A stretch of 64,000 nucleotides of DNA, from positions 2,046,001-2,110,000 of the forward strand of contig OY970386.1 in assembly GCA_963719465.1 (NCBI GenBank). Direction: 5' to 3'. The position numbers and the translations under genes were made by a program. Of the stretch, positions 8,044 to 16,073 are shown piece by piece (within the stretch, counting starts at the first letter, position 1; each line of letters opens with the position of its first letter). The notes below the pieces were generated by a model, which did not search any database, was not told the DNA's origin, and worked only from the letters and a program-made list of their open reading frames with translations. The DNA comes from JALHUB01 sp963719465 (GTDB lineage Bacteria > Chloroflexota > Dehalococcoidia > DSTF01 > JALHUB01).

Positions 8044-8739
8044 CTATTCCGTCACGTGTGTAGTTACCTCACCGCTTCCATCCGGCCAGCGGTAGTAGAG
8101 GCCGCTTCCCGTGAGACTGATCCCTACCCCAACGTCACCCGTGAACCCGGCGGCGATCCTGAACGTTATCTGGTCCGTGCCCCCAGGGCCATAAAGGTTG
8201 AGACCGCCGTCGGTCGGGCCGTGGCGCGGATCAAGACCAGCCGCTGGCGAGAAGCCGATGAGTGAAAGGGCCGGGGGCCAGTCCATTCGGAACGTCACGG
8301 CAGTTTGGGCACAAACATGGGCATCAAGCACGCACTGGTACTGGATCTCGTACGTCACCTCATCGCCCGAATGGGCCGTGTCCGGTCCGGTCACCACGAC
8401 GCGGTACGGCAATTCCCAAGGAGTCGCACCCGGCGTCACTGGACCAGTTGGTGGTCGCCAGCCGTCGGGCCCTGGCGTCGGCCCGCCCCCGCTCGACGCC
8501 GTCGCCGTCGCGGCTGGAGCGGCTGTTGACGACGGCTCAGCGCTGGCGCTGGCGGGCACTGCCTCCGTGGCCGTTGCCGGCGCGCTCGTTGGGGCTGCCG
8601 TCGCCACCGGCGTCCACGTTCCGGCAGTGGGCTCTGCTGTCGCATGTCCTCCGCCGCATCCCGCCGCGCCAACCGCCGCGAGAAACAGCGCCACGCACAC
8701 GCAAACCACCGCTACTCTCCGCTCGTTTCCCTTGATCAT
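8044..8739 (-). CDS. Thr/Pro-rich lipoprotein (cassette B1)
   Basis: A 231-aa protein. It has a short signal sequence, a Cys in AAVGAAGCGGGH (a plausible but non-ideal lipobox), a roughly 75-residue low-complexity linker rich in Thr, Pro and Ala, then a C-terminal beta-rich domain of about 120 residues. That domain (PYRVVVTGPDTAHSGDEVTY...) looks Ig-like and resembles DUF11-type surface repeats. It sits 19 bp upstream of A1 and has its own promoter. It is nearly identical to B3. Likely surface-exposed and anchored to the membrane. No enzymatic motif seen. Confidence 0.75.
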   Translation of the reverse strand: MIKGNERRVAVVCVCVALFLAAVGAAGCGGGHATAEPTAGTWTPVATAAPTSAPATATEAVPASASAEPSSTAAPAATATASSGGGPTPGPDGWRPPTGPVTPGATPWELPYRVVVTGPDTAHSGDEVTYEIQYQCVLDAHVCAQTAVTFRMDWPPALSLIGFSPAAGLDPRHGPTDGGLNLYGPGGTDQITFRIAAGFTGDVGVGISLTGSGLYYRWPDGSGEVTTHVTE

Positions 8740-8785
8740 CTAACCCCTCCTACGACATAGCGCCCTACGCTTCCAGCTGGTGCTA

Positions 8786-8813
8786 ATGCTATCACGACCA
8801 CATGTACCGTCAA
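8786..8813 (-). promoter_or_regulatory. Cassette 1 promoter
   Basis: On the minus strand: TTGACG (8813-8808), 16 nt, TAGCAT (8791-8786), about 46 bp before the B1 start. The same arrangement precedes all four B genes. Confidence 0.65.
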
Positions 8814-8818
8814 GCGCC

Positions 8819-9307
8819 TTATGTACACCGGATGTAACAACATCCTCGCCGCCCTGCTGTCGTCGCTCCGCCGGGCGCCGCTGACAACCTGCCGATGTCG
8901 TCGGCGCGAGGTTCCGGCGCGAGTATCGGCGTCAGGATGACTGAGCCGTCGAGGGGGACGTCCAGGTAGGTGAAGGCCCCATAGCCAGGCGCGGTCACTA
9001 CCACCTCTACCCCGGCGGACGGACTTGACGTGTAGGCGCCGGTGGGAATATTCGATACGGTCGCGCGACCGCCCTGATCCGTGGTAGCGGCCAGCGCGGT
9101 GCCAACAATCTGCACGTTCGCCGCCGTCCCGCCTGTTACCTGCCTTTCGATGGAGCCAGGCGTCGTCGGGCCGATCTGAAACCTCGCAACCACGGTGACC
9201 GAGCCCGTGTTCACGGATTCCGCGCGCGCTCCGCGATCCACCAACCATCCCGAGAGCGCGATTACCGAACAGCACAAGAACAGACCAACAAATTGCCAGA
9301 GTCTCAT
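8819..9307 (-). CDS. Shortened secreted Ig-like protein (cassette A2)
   Basis: 162 aa: a signal peptide (MRLWQFVGLFLCCSVIALSG...) and one Ig-like domain homologous to the N-terminus of A1 (FQIGPTTPGSIERQVTGGTAAN ... PILAPEPRADDIGRLSA). It ends in a short unrelated tail, GGATTAGRRGCCYIRCT. The SpoIID and calcium-binding parts are missing. The stop codon lies in ACATAAGG immediately before the -35 box of the next cassette, so the tail is read from promoter-proximal DNA. It could be a functional single-domain protein or a remnant. Confidence 0.65.
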   Translation of the reverse strand: MRLWQFVGLFLCCSVIALSGWLVDRGARAESVNTGSVTVVARFQIGPTTPGSIERQVTGGTAANVQIVGTALAATTDQGGRATVSNIPTGAYTSSPSAGVEVVVTAPGYGAFTYLDVPLDGSVILTPILAPEPRADDIGRLSAAPGGATTAGRRGCCYIRCT

Positions 9308-9334
9308 GAAGGTTCCCTCCTTTGTCGCGAAGAT

Positions 9335-9997
9335 TTAGGGGGTAGACGCTGGGACGACGTTTGTAGTTACCTCGACGACGGACTGGTCCGGCCAGTAGTA
9401 GCGCGATTGCCCGTAGCCCTGGAGCACGTCGTTAACCACGCCGACCGCCATCGGTCCGCTGAAGGTCGCCGCTACGCTGACGGTTAGATGGACTTCCCCC
9501 GACGCCCCGCTGATGTCGACCACCTTCATGTAGCCCAGGGGCGGGGGCGATTGCGAGGTGTCAGCGGCTGGGGGGGTCGACGCAACGAACGCCACACCTC
9601 TAACGAACCCATCGAATGCGATCGGGGTAGAGCGGGTACAGCCCTGGTCCGGCTGGATGCATTGATACGCCAGATCGTAGGCGATCACATCGCCTGGGTG
9701 AGCCGCGGCTGGCCCGGTCAGCGTGACGCGGTAAGGAAACTCCGTTTGGGCGCTGGCCGTTCCCCCGGGGCCGACCGTTGGGCTTGCCGCCGGCCCGGCG
9801 GTCGCGGTTGCAGCGGTCACTTCCGTGGCCGTTGCCGGCGCGCTCGTTGCCGCTGGCGTCGCCACCGGCGTCCACGTCCCGGCAGCGGGCTCTGCTGTCG
9901 CATGTCCTCCGCCGCATCCCGCCGCGCCAACCGCCGCGAGAAACAGCGCCACGTACACGCAAACGGCTGTTATCCGTCGCTCGTTTCCCTTGATCAT
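9335..9997 (-). CDS. Thr/Pro-rich lipoprotein (cassette B2)
   Basis: 220 aa, paralogous to B1 over the signal sequence, the GCGGGHATAEP lipobox region and the linker. It then has a diverged beta-rich domain (PYRVTLTGPAAAHPGDVIAYDL...). Its linker (ATPAATSAPATAT) matches B4 rather than B1 and B3 (ATAAPTSAPATAT), which shows an alternating relationship among the four copies. It lies 27 bp upstream of A2. Probably a membrane-anchored surface protein of unknown ligand. Confidence 0.72.
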   Translation of the reverse strand: MIKGNERRITAVCVYVALFLAAVGAAGCGGGHATAEPAAGTWTPVATPAATSAPATATEVTAATATAGPAASPTVGPGGTASAQTEFPYRVTLTGPAAAHPGDVIAYDLAYQCIQPDQGCTRSTPIAFDGFVRGVAFVASTPPAADTSQSPPPLGYMKVVDISGASGEVHLTVSVAATFSGPMAVGVVNDVLQGYGQSRYYWPDQSVVEVTTNVVPASTP

Positions 9998-10043
9998 CTA
10001 ACCCCTCCTGCGACATGACGCCTTGCGTTTCCAGTGCTGGCTA

Positions 10044-10071
10044 ATGGTACCACCACTACACGCGCTGTCAA
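10044..10071 (-). promoter_or_regulatory. Cassette 2 promoter
   Basis: TTGACA (10071-10066), 16 nt, TACCAT (10049-10044) on the minus strand, upstream of B2. It has the best -35 match of the four cassette promoters. Confidence 0.68.
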
Positions 10072-10076
10072 GCACC

Positions 10077-10568
10077 TTATGTACGCTGGATGTAACAACA
10101 TCCTCGCCGGCCTGCTGTCGTCGCTCCGCCGGGCGCCGCTGACAGCCTGCCGAGGTCATCGGTTCGGGGCTCGGGACCTAGGATTGGGGTCAGGAGAACG
10201 CTGCCGTCAAGCGGAACGTTGAGGAATGTGAATGGTCCGTACCCTGGAGCCGTGATGACGACGTCGCTATTCGCCGGGCCGTTCCTCAGATCATTCGTCA
10301 CGGCGATGTTCGAGATCGTAACGTGTCCGTTTGCATCCGTCGTCGCTGACACACTGGCGCTCTGAACCTCGATGTTCGCCTCTGTGCCACCCGTTATATG
10401 TTTCTCCGCCGCTCCGGCAGTCGTGGCCCCAACCTGAAAGCTCACCGTTGCCTGGACCGAAGCGGTTGAGCTCGGCGATGCCGCGGCCTTCCCCCCGTTC
10501 TTCGATCCTCCAATGCTCAAAACCGAGGCGACCATAATGAAGAACAAGAAGACGTGCCAGCGCTTCAC
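10077..10568 (-). CDS. Shortened secreted Ig-like protein (cassette A3)
   Basis: 163 aa. The signal peptide is identical to A1 (MKRWHVFLFFIMVASVLSIG), and a single Ig-like domain matches the A1 N-terminus through PILGPEPRTDDLGRLSA. It then ends in the same promoter-derived tail as A2 (GGATTAGRRGCCYIQRT). It is therefore an A1 homologue cut at the start of the linker. The start has the same AAAGGAG site as A1, 19 bp after B3. Confidence 0.65.
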   Translation of the reverse strand: MKRWHVFLFFIMVASVLSIGGSKNGGKAAASPSSTASVQATVSFQVGATTAGAAEKHITGGTEANIEVQSASVSATTDANGHVTISNIAVTNDLRNGPANSDVVITAPGYGPFTFLNVPLDGSVLLTPILGPEPRTDDLGRLSAAPGGATTAGRRGCCYIQRT

Positions 10569-10587
10569 GGGAGACTCCTTTCCCTAT

Positions 10588-11283
10588 CTATTCCGTCACG
10601 TGTGTAGTTACCTCACCGCTTCCATCCGGCCAGCGGTAGTAGAGGCCGCTTCCCGTGAGACTGATCCCTACCCCAACGTCACCCGTGAACCCGGCGGCGA
10701 TCCTGAACGTTATCTGGTCCGTGCCCCCAGGGCCATAAAGGTTGAGACCGCCGTCGGTCGGGCCGTGGCGCGGATCAAGACCAGCCGCTGGCGAGAAGCC
10801 GATGAGTGAAAGGGCCGGGGGCCAGTCCATTCGGAACGTCACGGCAGTTTGGGCACAAACATGGGCATCAAGCACGCACTGGTACTGGATCTCGTACGTC
10901 ACCTCATCGCCCGAATGGGCCGTGTCCGGTCCGGTCACCACGACGCGGTACGGCAATTCCCAAGGAGTCGCACCCGGCGTCACTGGACCAGTTGGTGGTC
11001 GCCAGCCGTCGGGCCCTGGCGTCGGCCCGCCCCCGCTCGACGCCGTCGCCGTCGCGGCTGGAGCGGCTGTTGACGACGGCTCAGCGCTGGCGCTGGCGGG
11101 CACTGCCTCCGTGGCCGTTGCCGGCGCGCTCGTTGGGGCTGCCGTCGCCACCGGCGTCCACGTTCCGGCAGTGGGCTCTGCTGTCGCATGTCCTCCGCCG
11201 CATCCCGCCGCGCCAACCGCCGCGAGAAACAGCGTCATGCACACGCAAACCACCGCTACTCTCCGCTCGTTTCCCTTGATCAT
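10588..11283 (-). CDS. Thr/Pro-rich lipoprotein (cassette B3), near-duplicate of B1
   Basis: 231 aa. It differs from B1 only in the signal region (VCVCMTL versus VCVCVAL); the rest reads identically. It has the same lipobox, low-complexity linker and C-terminal Ig-like domain. The DNA identity extends beyond the gene on both sides, so the duplication is recent or kept uniform by gene conversion. It heads a unit with A3. Confidence 0.75.
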   Translation of the reverse strand: MIKGNERRVAVVCVCMTLFLAAVGAAGCGGGHATAEPTAGTWTPVATAAPTSAPATATEAVPASASAEPSSTAAPAATATASSGGGPTPGPDGWRPPTGPVTPGATPWELPYRVVVTGPDTAHSGDEVTYEIQYQCVLDAHVCAQTAVTFRMDWPPALSLIGFSPAAGLDPRHGPTDGGLNLYGPGGTDQITFRIAAGFTGDVGVGISLTGSGLYYRWPDGSGEVTTHVTE

Positions 11284-11329
11284 CTAACCCCTTCTACGAC
11301 ATAGCGCCCTACGCTTCCAGCTGGTGCTA

Positions 11330-11357
11330 ATGCTATCACGACTACATGTACCGTCAA
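11330..11357 (-). promoter_or_regulatory. Cassette 3 promoter
   Basis: TTGACG (11357-11352), 16 nt, TAGCAT (11335-11330), the same as the cassette 1 promoter except for a base in the spacer. Confidence 0.65.
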
Positions 11358-11362
11358 GCGCC

Positions 11363-11626
11363 TTATGTACACCGCGTGCACCACCTCGCGTGACCGCCTG
11401 CATCCGTCGTTGCCGCCAGAGAAGTGCCGGCAATCTGAACGTTAGCTGCGGTTCCGCCCGTCTTGTGGCGCTCCAAGCCCCCAACCGTGGTGTGGCCAAT
11501 CTGAAAACTAACCGTTACGTCCAACGATCCGCTCGCCGGGGGCGCTGCGCCCACGCGCGGGGCGAGCGAGCCCGCGCCCAGCAAAACCAGCGCGCCCACC
11601 AGAGCATACAACTGCCAATGACTCAC
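11363..11626 (-). pseudogene. Truncated A-family remnant (cassette A4)
   Basis: 87 aa: a signal peptide (MSHWQLYALVGALVLLGAGS) and the first half of the A-type Ig-like domain, closest to A2 (GGTAANVQIAGTSLAATTD). It breaks off mid-domain at GGHARWCTRCT. The stop again falls just before the next promoter. The half domain is unlikely to fold, so I call it a remnant, although its ribosome-binding site and signal peptide are intact. Confidence 0.6.
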
Positions 11627-11645
11627 AGTTGACCTCCTTGTCGGC

Positions 11646-12329
11646 CTATTTCGGGACGTTTGTGCCCGGCTCCGCCTCTGGACAGCCCTCCGGCCACCGG
11701 TAGTTAAGGCCGCTACCGGTCATGTAGATGGTCACGCCAAAGTTGCCGGTAAAGTCCTGGGCCAGCTTAACGGTAACCTCCGCTTGCCCCTCCAAACCGT
11801 GCGCTACGATGCCCGAAACATTGGAGCCTGCTCCCGGGGCAGGGGTCGCCCCAGAGGACGGGGAGACAAGGAATGCACTGCCGGGCAGCCAGTCAACGCG
11901 GAACGGCACGTTGCTCTCGGCGCACACCGCGGCATCGAGGAGACATTTGTAGTGGAAGTCTAGAGTGATGGTATCGCCGGAATGCGCGGTGGCCGGAGCA
12001 TCCACCGTGATGCAATACGGCAGAGGCCAAGGCGTCGCCCCGGGTGTCAGCGATTCCTGCGGCGGCACCCACCCACCGGCGCCTGGCGTTGCCCCGCCTG
12101 TGCTCTGAGTGGCCGTTGCCGCTGGTGGGGGAGCTATGCTAGCAGCCATGGCCTGCGTGGCCGTGGCGGGCGCGCTCGTTGCCGCTGGCGTCGCCACCGG
12201 CGTCCACGTTCCGGCAGTGGGCTCTGCTGTCGCATGTCCTCCGCCGCATCCCGCCGCGCCAACCGCCGCCACAAACACCATCCCCCACACACAAACGGCT
12301 GCCATTCGTCGCTCACTTCCCTTGATCAT
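11646..12329 (-). CDS. Thr/Pro-rich lipoprotein (cassette B4)
   Basis: 227 aa, the most upstream B paralogue. It keeps the signal sequence (MIKGSERRMAAVCVWG), the GCGGGHATAEP lipobox region, a Thr/Pro/Gly-rich linker and a C-terminal beta-rich domain (PYCITVDAPATAHSGDTITL...). It is diverged from B1 and B3 but shares linker features with B2. It is transcribed away from sdhA. Function unknown; surface localisation is inferred from the lipobox. Confidence 0.72.
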   Translation of the reverse strand: MIKGSERRMAAVCVWGMVFVAAVGAAGCGGGHATAEPTAGTWTPVATPAATSAPATATQAMAASIAPPPAATATQSTGGATPGAGGWVPPQESLTPGATPWPLPYCITVDAPATAHSGDTITLDFHYKCLLDAAVCAESNVPFRVDWLPGSAFLVSPSSGATPAPGAGSNVSGIVAHGLEGQAEVTVKLAQDFTGNFGVTIYMTGSGLNYRWPEGCPEAEPGTNVPK

Positions 12330-12375
12330 CGAACGCCTCCCACGACATGACGCTTTGCGCTTCCAGCGCTGGCTA

Positions 12376-12403
12376 AAAGTACCACTACTACACGTACCGT
12401 TAA
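12376..12403 (-). promoter_or_regulatory. Cassette 4 promoter
   Basis: TTAACG (12403-12398), 16 nt, TACTTT (12381-12376), the most degenerate of the four. The conserved block around TACATAAGGCGCTT lies immediately upstream, as in the other cassettes. In 12404-12586 I see only this upstream block and the sdh leader. Confidence 0.55.
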
Positions 12404-12539
12404 GCGCCTTATGTACACTGGATGTAACATTCTCCGCGGGCCGCTGTGGTCGATCCTCTGATGCCCTATTCTGAGACTCCCCTTGCGACGATGCTTGACA
12501 CTAGCCCTGCGCTTCTCCGACGCTTTCCCTACGCTCTCC

Positions 12540-12567
12540 TTGCCGCTAGCTTCAAACGCCGTATCGT
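12540..12567 (+). promoter_or_regulatory. Possible sdh operon promoter
   Basis: TTGCCG (12540-12545), 16 nt, TATCGT (12562-12567), about 20 bp before the sdhA GTG. A second TATCAT box at 12570-12575 overlaps. A better -35 (TTGACA at 12495-12500) has no matching -10. Confidence 0.35.
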
Positions 12568-12586
12568 CCTATCATGAGGACGTTCC

Positions 12587-14260
12587 GTGACCATGCATGA
12601 CGTCCTCATCGTCGGAGCCGGACTCGCCGGAATGCGCGCCGCCGTCGAAGCGTCCCGCGCCGGTGTCGACGTGGCGCTCCTCAGCAAGGTCTACCCGCTG
12701 CGCTCCCACTCCGTCGCCGCCCAGGGCGGCATCAACGCCGCCGTCGGTGACGACGACTCTTGGGAGAACCACGCCTACGACACCGTCAAGGGCAGCGACT
12801 ACCTCGGCGACCAGGACGCCATCGAGACCATGTGCCGCGAAGCCCCCGACGACATCATCGAGCTCGAGCACATGGGCACCGTCTTCGACCGCCTTCCCAA
12901 CGGGCGCATCGCCCAGCGACCCTTTGGCGGCGCCGGCTTTCCGCGCACCTGCTACGTCGCCGACATCACCGGCCAGGCGCTTCTCCACGTCCTCCACGAG
13001 CAAACCCTCAAGCTCAACGTTCGCACCTACGACGAATGGTTCGTAACGTCCCTTATCGTCGAAGGCGGGCGCTGCTGCGGCGTCGTCGCCCTCAACATGC
13101 GCACCGGCGACGTCGAAGCCCTTCCCGCGAAGGCCGTCATCCTTGCCGCCGGCGGTCTCGGCCGCATCTACTCGCCGACCTCCAACTCGCTCATCTCCAC
13201 CGGCGACGGCCACGCCCTCGCCTTCCGCGCCGGCGTGCCGCTGATGGACATGGAGTTCGTCCAGTTCCACCCGACGACCCTCAAGGAGAGCGGCGTCCTC
13301 ATCACCGAAGGCGCCCGCGGCGAGGGCGGCTACCTGCTGAACGCCGAGGGCGAGCGCTTCCTGGCCCGTTACGCCCCGAACAAGATGGAGCTCGCCGCCC
13401 GCGACGTCGTCTCCCGCGCCGAGCAGACCGAGATCGACGAAGGCCGCGGCGTCGACGGCTGCGTCCTCCTCGACCTCCGCCACCTCGGCGAGAAGATGAT
13501 AAACGAGCGCCTCTTCCAGATCCGCGAGCTCGCCCTCGACCTCACGAACACCGACTTCGTGAAGGCGCCCGTGCCCGTCCGGCCCGGCATGCACTACGCC
13601 ATGGGCGGCGTGAAGACCGACGTCGACGGCGCCGCGCCTCTCGCCGGCCTCTACGCCTGTGGCGAGTGCGCCTGCGTCAGCGTCCACGGCGCCAACCGGC
13701 TCGGCGGCAACTCTCTGCTCGAGACCATCACCTTCGGCCGACGCGCCGGCAAAGCGGCCGCCGCCTGGGTCGCCTCGCAGCCCGCGCCGTCGCCCTCCGA
13801 CGCCGCCGTCCGCCGCGACGCCGACATGCTCGCCGGCCTCTTCGCGCGCCCGACGAACGGCGACAGCATGGCCGCCGTCCGCGGCGACATGGCCACGGCG
13901 ATGAACAAGGGCGTCGGCATCTTCCGCTCGAAGGACGGCATCGCCGACACTCTGAGCACCGTGCGCAGGCTCAAGGAGCGCTCGACGACGCTCGGGGTGC
14001 GAAACAAGGGCAAAGTCTTCAACTTCGAGCTCTTGAACGTCATCGAGCTTGGCTTCATGCTCGACCTGGCGGAGGTCATCGCCCTCGGCGCCCTCAACCG
14101 CCAGGAGAGCCGCGGCGCCCATTCCCGTCGCGACTTCCCGGAGCGCAACGACGCCGCCTGGATGAAGCACACGCTCGCCTTCCGCACCGACGCGGAGCCC
14201 CGCCTCGACTACGCGCCCGTGACGAAGACGCGCTGGGAGCCGGAGAAGAGGGTGTACTAG
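12587..14260 (+). CDS. sdhA: Succinate dehydrogenase flavoprotein subunit
   Basis: A 557-aa FAD subunit of complex II, which oxidises succinate to fumarate. It has the dinucleotide fold GAGLAGMRAA (residues 10-19), the FAD-linking His in RSHSVAAQGG (His41), substrate-side motifs HPTTL and TEGARGEGG, and the C-terminal HGANRLGGNSLLE. The GTG at 12587 has GAGGA upstream; an ATG two codons later is equally possible. It leads sdhABCD, with sdhB starting inside its stop codon. The operon faces away from the lipoprotein cassettes. Confidence 0.95.
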   Translation: MTMHDVLIVGAGLAGMRAAVEASRAGVDVALLSKVYPLRSHSVAAQGGINAAVGDDDSWENHAYDTVKGSDYLGDQDAIETMCREAPDDIIELEHMGTVFDRLPNGRIAQRPFGGAGFPRTCYVADITGQALLHVLHEQTLKLNVRTYDEWFVTSLIVEGGRCCGVVALNMRTGDVEALPAKAVILAAGGLGRIYSPTSNSLISTGDGHALAFRAGVPLMDMEFVQFHPTTLKESGVLITEGARGEGGYLLNAEGERFLARYAPNKMELAARDVVSRAEQTEIDEGRGVDGCVLLDLRHLGEKMINERLFQIRELALDLTNTDFVKAPVPVRPGMHYAMGGVKTDVDGAAPLAGLYACGECACVSVHGANRLGGNSLLETITFGRRAGKAAAAWVASQPAPSPSDAAVRRDADMLAGLFARPTNGDSMAAVRGDMATAMNKGVGIFRSKDGIADTLSTVRRLKERSTTLGVRNKGKVFNFELLNVIELGFMLDLAEVIALGALNRQESRGAHSRRDFPERNDAAWMKHTLAFRTDAEPRLDYAPVTKTRWEPEKRVY

Positions 14261-14982
14261 TGGAAGCGAAGATCCGCGTCCGCCGCTACGACCCGACCGG
14301 TGACGGCAAGCCGGAGTACCAGCTCTACACCATCGAGGTGCCGCAATCGGCCACCGTCCTCGACACCCTCCTGGCCACCCGCGAGCACCAGGACGGCTCG
14401 CTCGGCTTCCGCTGCGCCTGCCGGAGCGCCATCTGCGGCTCCTGCGCCATGCGCGTCAACGGCGAGTCGCGTCTCGCCTGCAAGACGAAGATCATCGACG
14501 TGTCGCACGGCGCGCCCGTCACCCTCGAGCCGCTGGCCAGCCTGCCGACGCTGAAGGACCTGATCGCCGACATGGGCCCCTTCTACGAGAAGATCCGTGC
14601 CATCACGCCCTGGCTCGCCACCGACCCGGCGAAGCGCCCGCCCGTCCGCGAATACCTCGTCGAAGCCGCCCGCTCGACCAAGCTGTCGCAGTTCGCCGCC
14701 TGCATCCAGTGCGGCGTCTGCTACTCCGCCTGCCCCATCATCGCCATCGACGACCGCTATCTCGGCCCGGCGGCGCTGGCCAAGGCCTATCGCTTCTGCC
14801 ACGACCCCCGCGACGACGCCCGCTCCGAGCGCTTGTCGCGTCTCGCCGACGAGCAGGCCCTCTGGCGCTGCCACACGATATTCAGTTGCAAGGAGTGGTG
14901 TCCGAAGAACGTGAACCCAACGGAAGCCATCCAGAATCTAAAGAAGCTGGCGCTGCTGAAGCGTCTGCACCTGCTACGATGA
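14260..14982 (+). CDS. sdhB: Succinate dehydrogenase iron-sulfur subunit
   Basis: A 240-aa electron-transfer subunit. An N-terminal 2Fe-2S ferredoxin domain has the cluster CACRSAICGSC plus a fourth Cys in LACKTK (about residues 52-74). The C-terminal domain has CIQCGVCYSACP and CHTIFSCKEWCPKNVNP for the 4Fe-4S and 3Fe-4S clusters. The GTG start at 14260 shares its G with the sdhA TAG stop, so translation is coupled. A hairpin element follows at 14991-15017. Confidence 0.95.
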   Translation: MEAKIRVRRYDPTGDGKPEYQLYTIEVPQSATVLDTLLATREHQDGSLGFRCACRSAICGSCAMRVNGESRLACKTKIIDVSHGAPVTLEPLASLPTLKDLIADMGPFYEKIRAITPWLATDPAKRPPVREYLVEAARSTKLSQFAACIQCGVCYSACPIIAIDDRYLGPAALAKAYRFCHDPRDDARSERLSRLADEQALWRCHTIFSCKEWCPKNVNPTEAIQNLKKLALLKRLHLLR

Positions 14983-14990
14983 ACGCGCGC

Positions 14991-15017
14991 TGTAGAGGAG
15001 GGTTTCAGCCCTCCACG
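14991..15017. repeat. Palindromic element between sdhB and sdhC
   Basis: TGTAGA followed by GGAGGG (14997-15002), loop TTTCAG, CCCTCC (15009-15014). It is a member of the TGTAG-headed hairpin family inside the sdh operon. It might modulate readthrough or stabilise the upstream transcript. Confidence 0.6.
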
Positions 15018-15045
15018 TCCTTGTCAGGCGTAGTGGAGAAGTAGA

Positions 15046-15417
15046 ATGTTCAAACCGGTGGACGCCCAGTTCCAGGCCAGGGCCGTGCGCACCGGCACCG
15101 CCGCCTGGGCCCTTCAGCGCCTCTCCGGCCTCTTCCTGACCCTTTATCTCATCACCCACATCATCGTCATCGGCACCGTCGTGCGCGGCCAGGCCTCATT
15201 CAACAGCATGCTCTCGAACTTCGAGAAGACGCCGTTCATGATTCTCGACGCCGGCCTCGTCGGCGTCGTCGTCTTTCACGGCCTGAACGGCCTGCGGCTC
15301 GTCACGATGGACTTCGCGGTCGGCCTGCGCTTCCAGAAGGCGCTCTTCTGGCTCTCGCTCGTTCTGGCGATTGTCGCCTTCGTCGGCACGATAATCGCCG
15401 TCCGCAACCTGCTGTGA
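15046..15417 (+). CDS. sdhC: Succinate dehydrogenase cytochrome b subunit
   Basis: A 123-aa membrane anchor with three hydrophobic segments. His residues are positioned as in SdhC/SdhD haem b and quinone anchors (LITHIIVIG near residue 37; FHGLNGLRLVTMDF near 79). The FHGLNG motif recurs as YHGLNG in sdhD, so the two anchors are related. The ATG lies 63 bp after sdhB with the hairpin between. C versus D assignment follows gene order only. Confidence 0.85.
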   Translation: MFKPVDAQFQARAVRTGTAAWALQRLSGLFLTLYLITHIIVIGTVVRGQASFNSMLSNFEKTPFMILDAGLVGVVVFHGLNGLRLVTMDFAVGLRFQKALFWLSLVLAIVAFVGTIIAVRNLL

Positions 15418-15438
15418 CGGGGACGAACTTTACATCGC

Positions 15439-15466
15439 ATGTAGGGGAGGTCTTTAGACCTCCCGC
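15439..15466. repeat. Palindromic element between sdhC and sdhD
   Basis: TGTAGG followed by GGGAGGTCT (15445-15453), TT, AGACCTCCC (15456-15464). The core with its TGTAG head is identical to the element at 23003-23029. Confidence 0.7.
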
Positions 15467-15511
15467 TGGGGTGGGGATCAATTGACTGAGGCAACGACAA
15501 CTCGGGAGCGA

Positions 15512-15904
15512 ATGGCGGGCGAAGCCCTCCCTCGCGGCGCCGTCGGCTCCGGCTTCTGGGCCTGGCTACTGCAGCGCGTCACCGCCGTCGGGCTCGTCTT
15601 CCTCCTGGGGATCCACATCGTGATCAACCACCTGGCGAACATCGGCAAGGTCGAGTCGCACGCCTTGCCCGGCCTCGTCTCCTTCTCCAACGTCGCCGGC
15701 CGCTTCCACACGCCCGCCTACTGGGTCGTCAACGTCCTCCTGCTATCGTTTGCCCTCTATCACGGCCTGAACGGCGTCCGCAACGTCGCCATGGACTACG
15801 GCCTGCGCGGCGCCGGCGAGAAAGTCGTCACGACCGGCCTGATGCTGATCGGACTCATCGCCTTCGTCTTCGGCATCATCGCCCTCGCCTCCTTCATCGA
15901 TTAG
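15512..15904 (+). CDS. sdhD: Succinate dehydrogenase hydrophobic anchor subunit
   Basis: A 130-aa anchor with three hydrophobic segments. It has the LGIHIVINH His cluster (a haem ligand candidate) and the ALYHGLNGVRNVAMDYGLRG motif shared with sdhC. It ends MLIGLIAFVFGIIALASFID. I prefer the ATG at 15512 because GGGAG precedes it; a TTG at 15482 would add ten residues. The last 20 codons were copied to 17036-17098. A 240-bp gap with a new promoter follows, so this ends the sdh operon. Confidence 0.85.
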   Translation: MAGEALPRGAVGSGFWAWLLQRVTAVGLVFLLGIHIVINHLANIGKVESHALPGLVSFSNVAGRFHTPAYWVVNVLLLSFALYHGLNGVRNVAMDYGLRGAGEKVVTTGLMLIGLIAFVFGIIALASFID

Positions 15905-16073
15905 CCGCTCGCCCTGACCACCCATCGACATTGTAGGGAAAGCGCAAACGAAGCGTCGGGATGGCGTCATGCGGGAAACTGCCCCAGCCCTTACACTGGG
16001 CCCATCGACCATCCGTGAGGCGAACGAATGGCACCATACTTCAGGCAAAATGCTGACAGCTTACTTAATAGGC

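Larger units (their letters stand above)
7969..8831. repeat. Near-identical 860-bp segment, copy 1 (copy 2 at 10513-11375)
   Basis: This segment and the one exactly 2544 bp away differ at only a handful of positions (for example near 8690, 8747 and 8800). It covers the start of A1, all of B1 and the B1 promoter. The intervening cassette 2 is clearly more diverged, so the pair reflects a recent two-cassette duplication or gene conversion. Confidence 0.9.

Noticed and set aside
12572..14170. 532-codon open frame antisense to sdhA
   Set aside because: High-GC shadow of sdhA; the composition (Val/Ala/Glu/Gly-rich) and lack of any motif or ribosome-binding site argue against coding.
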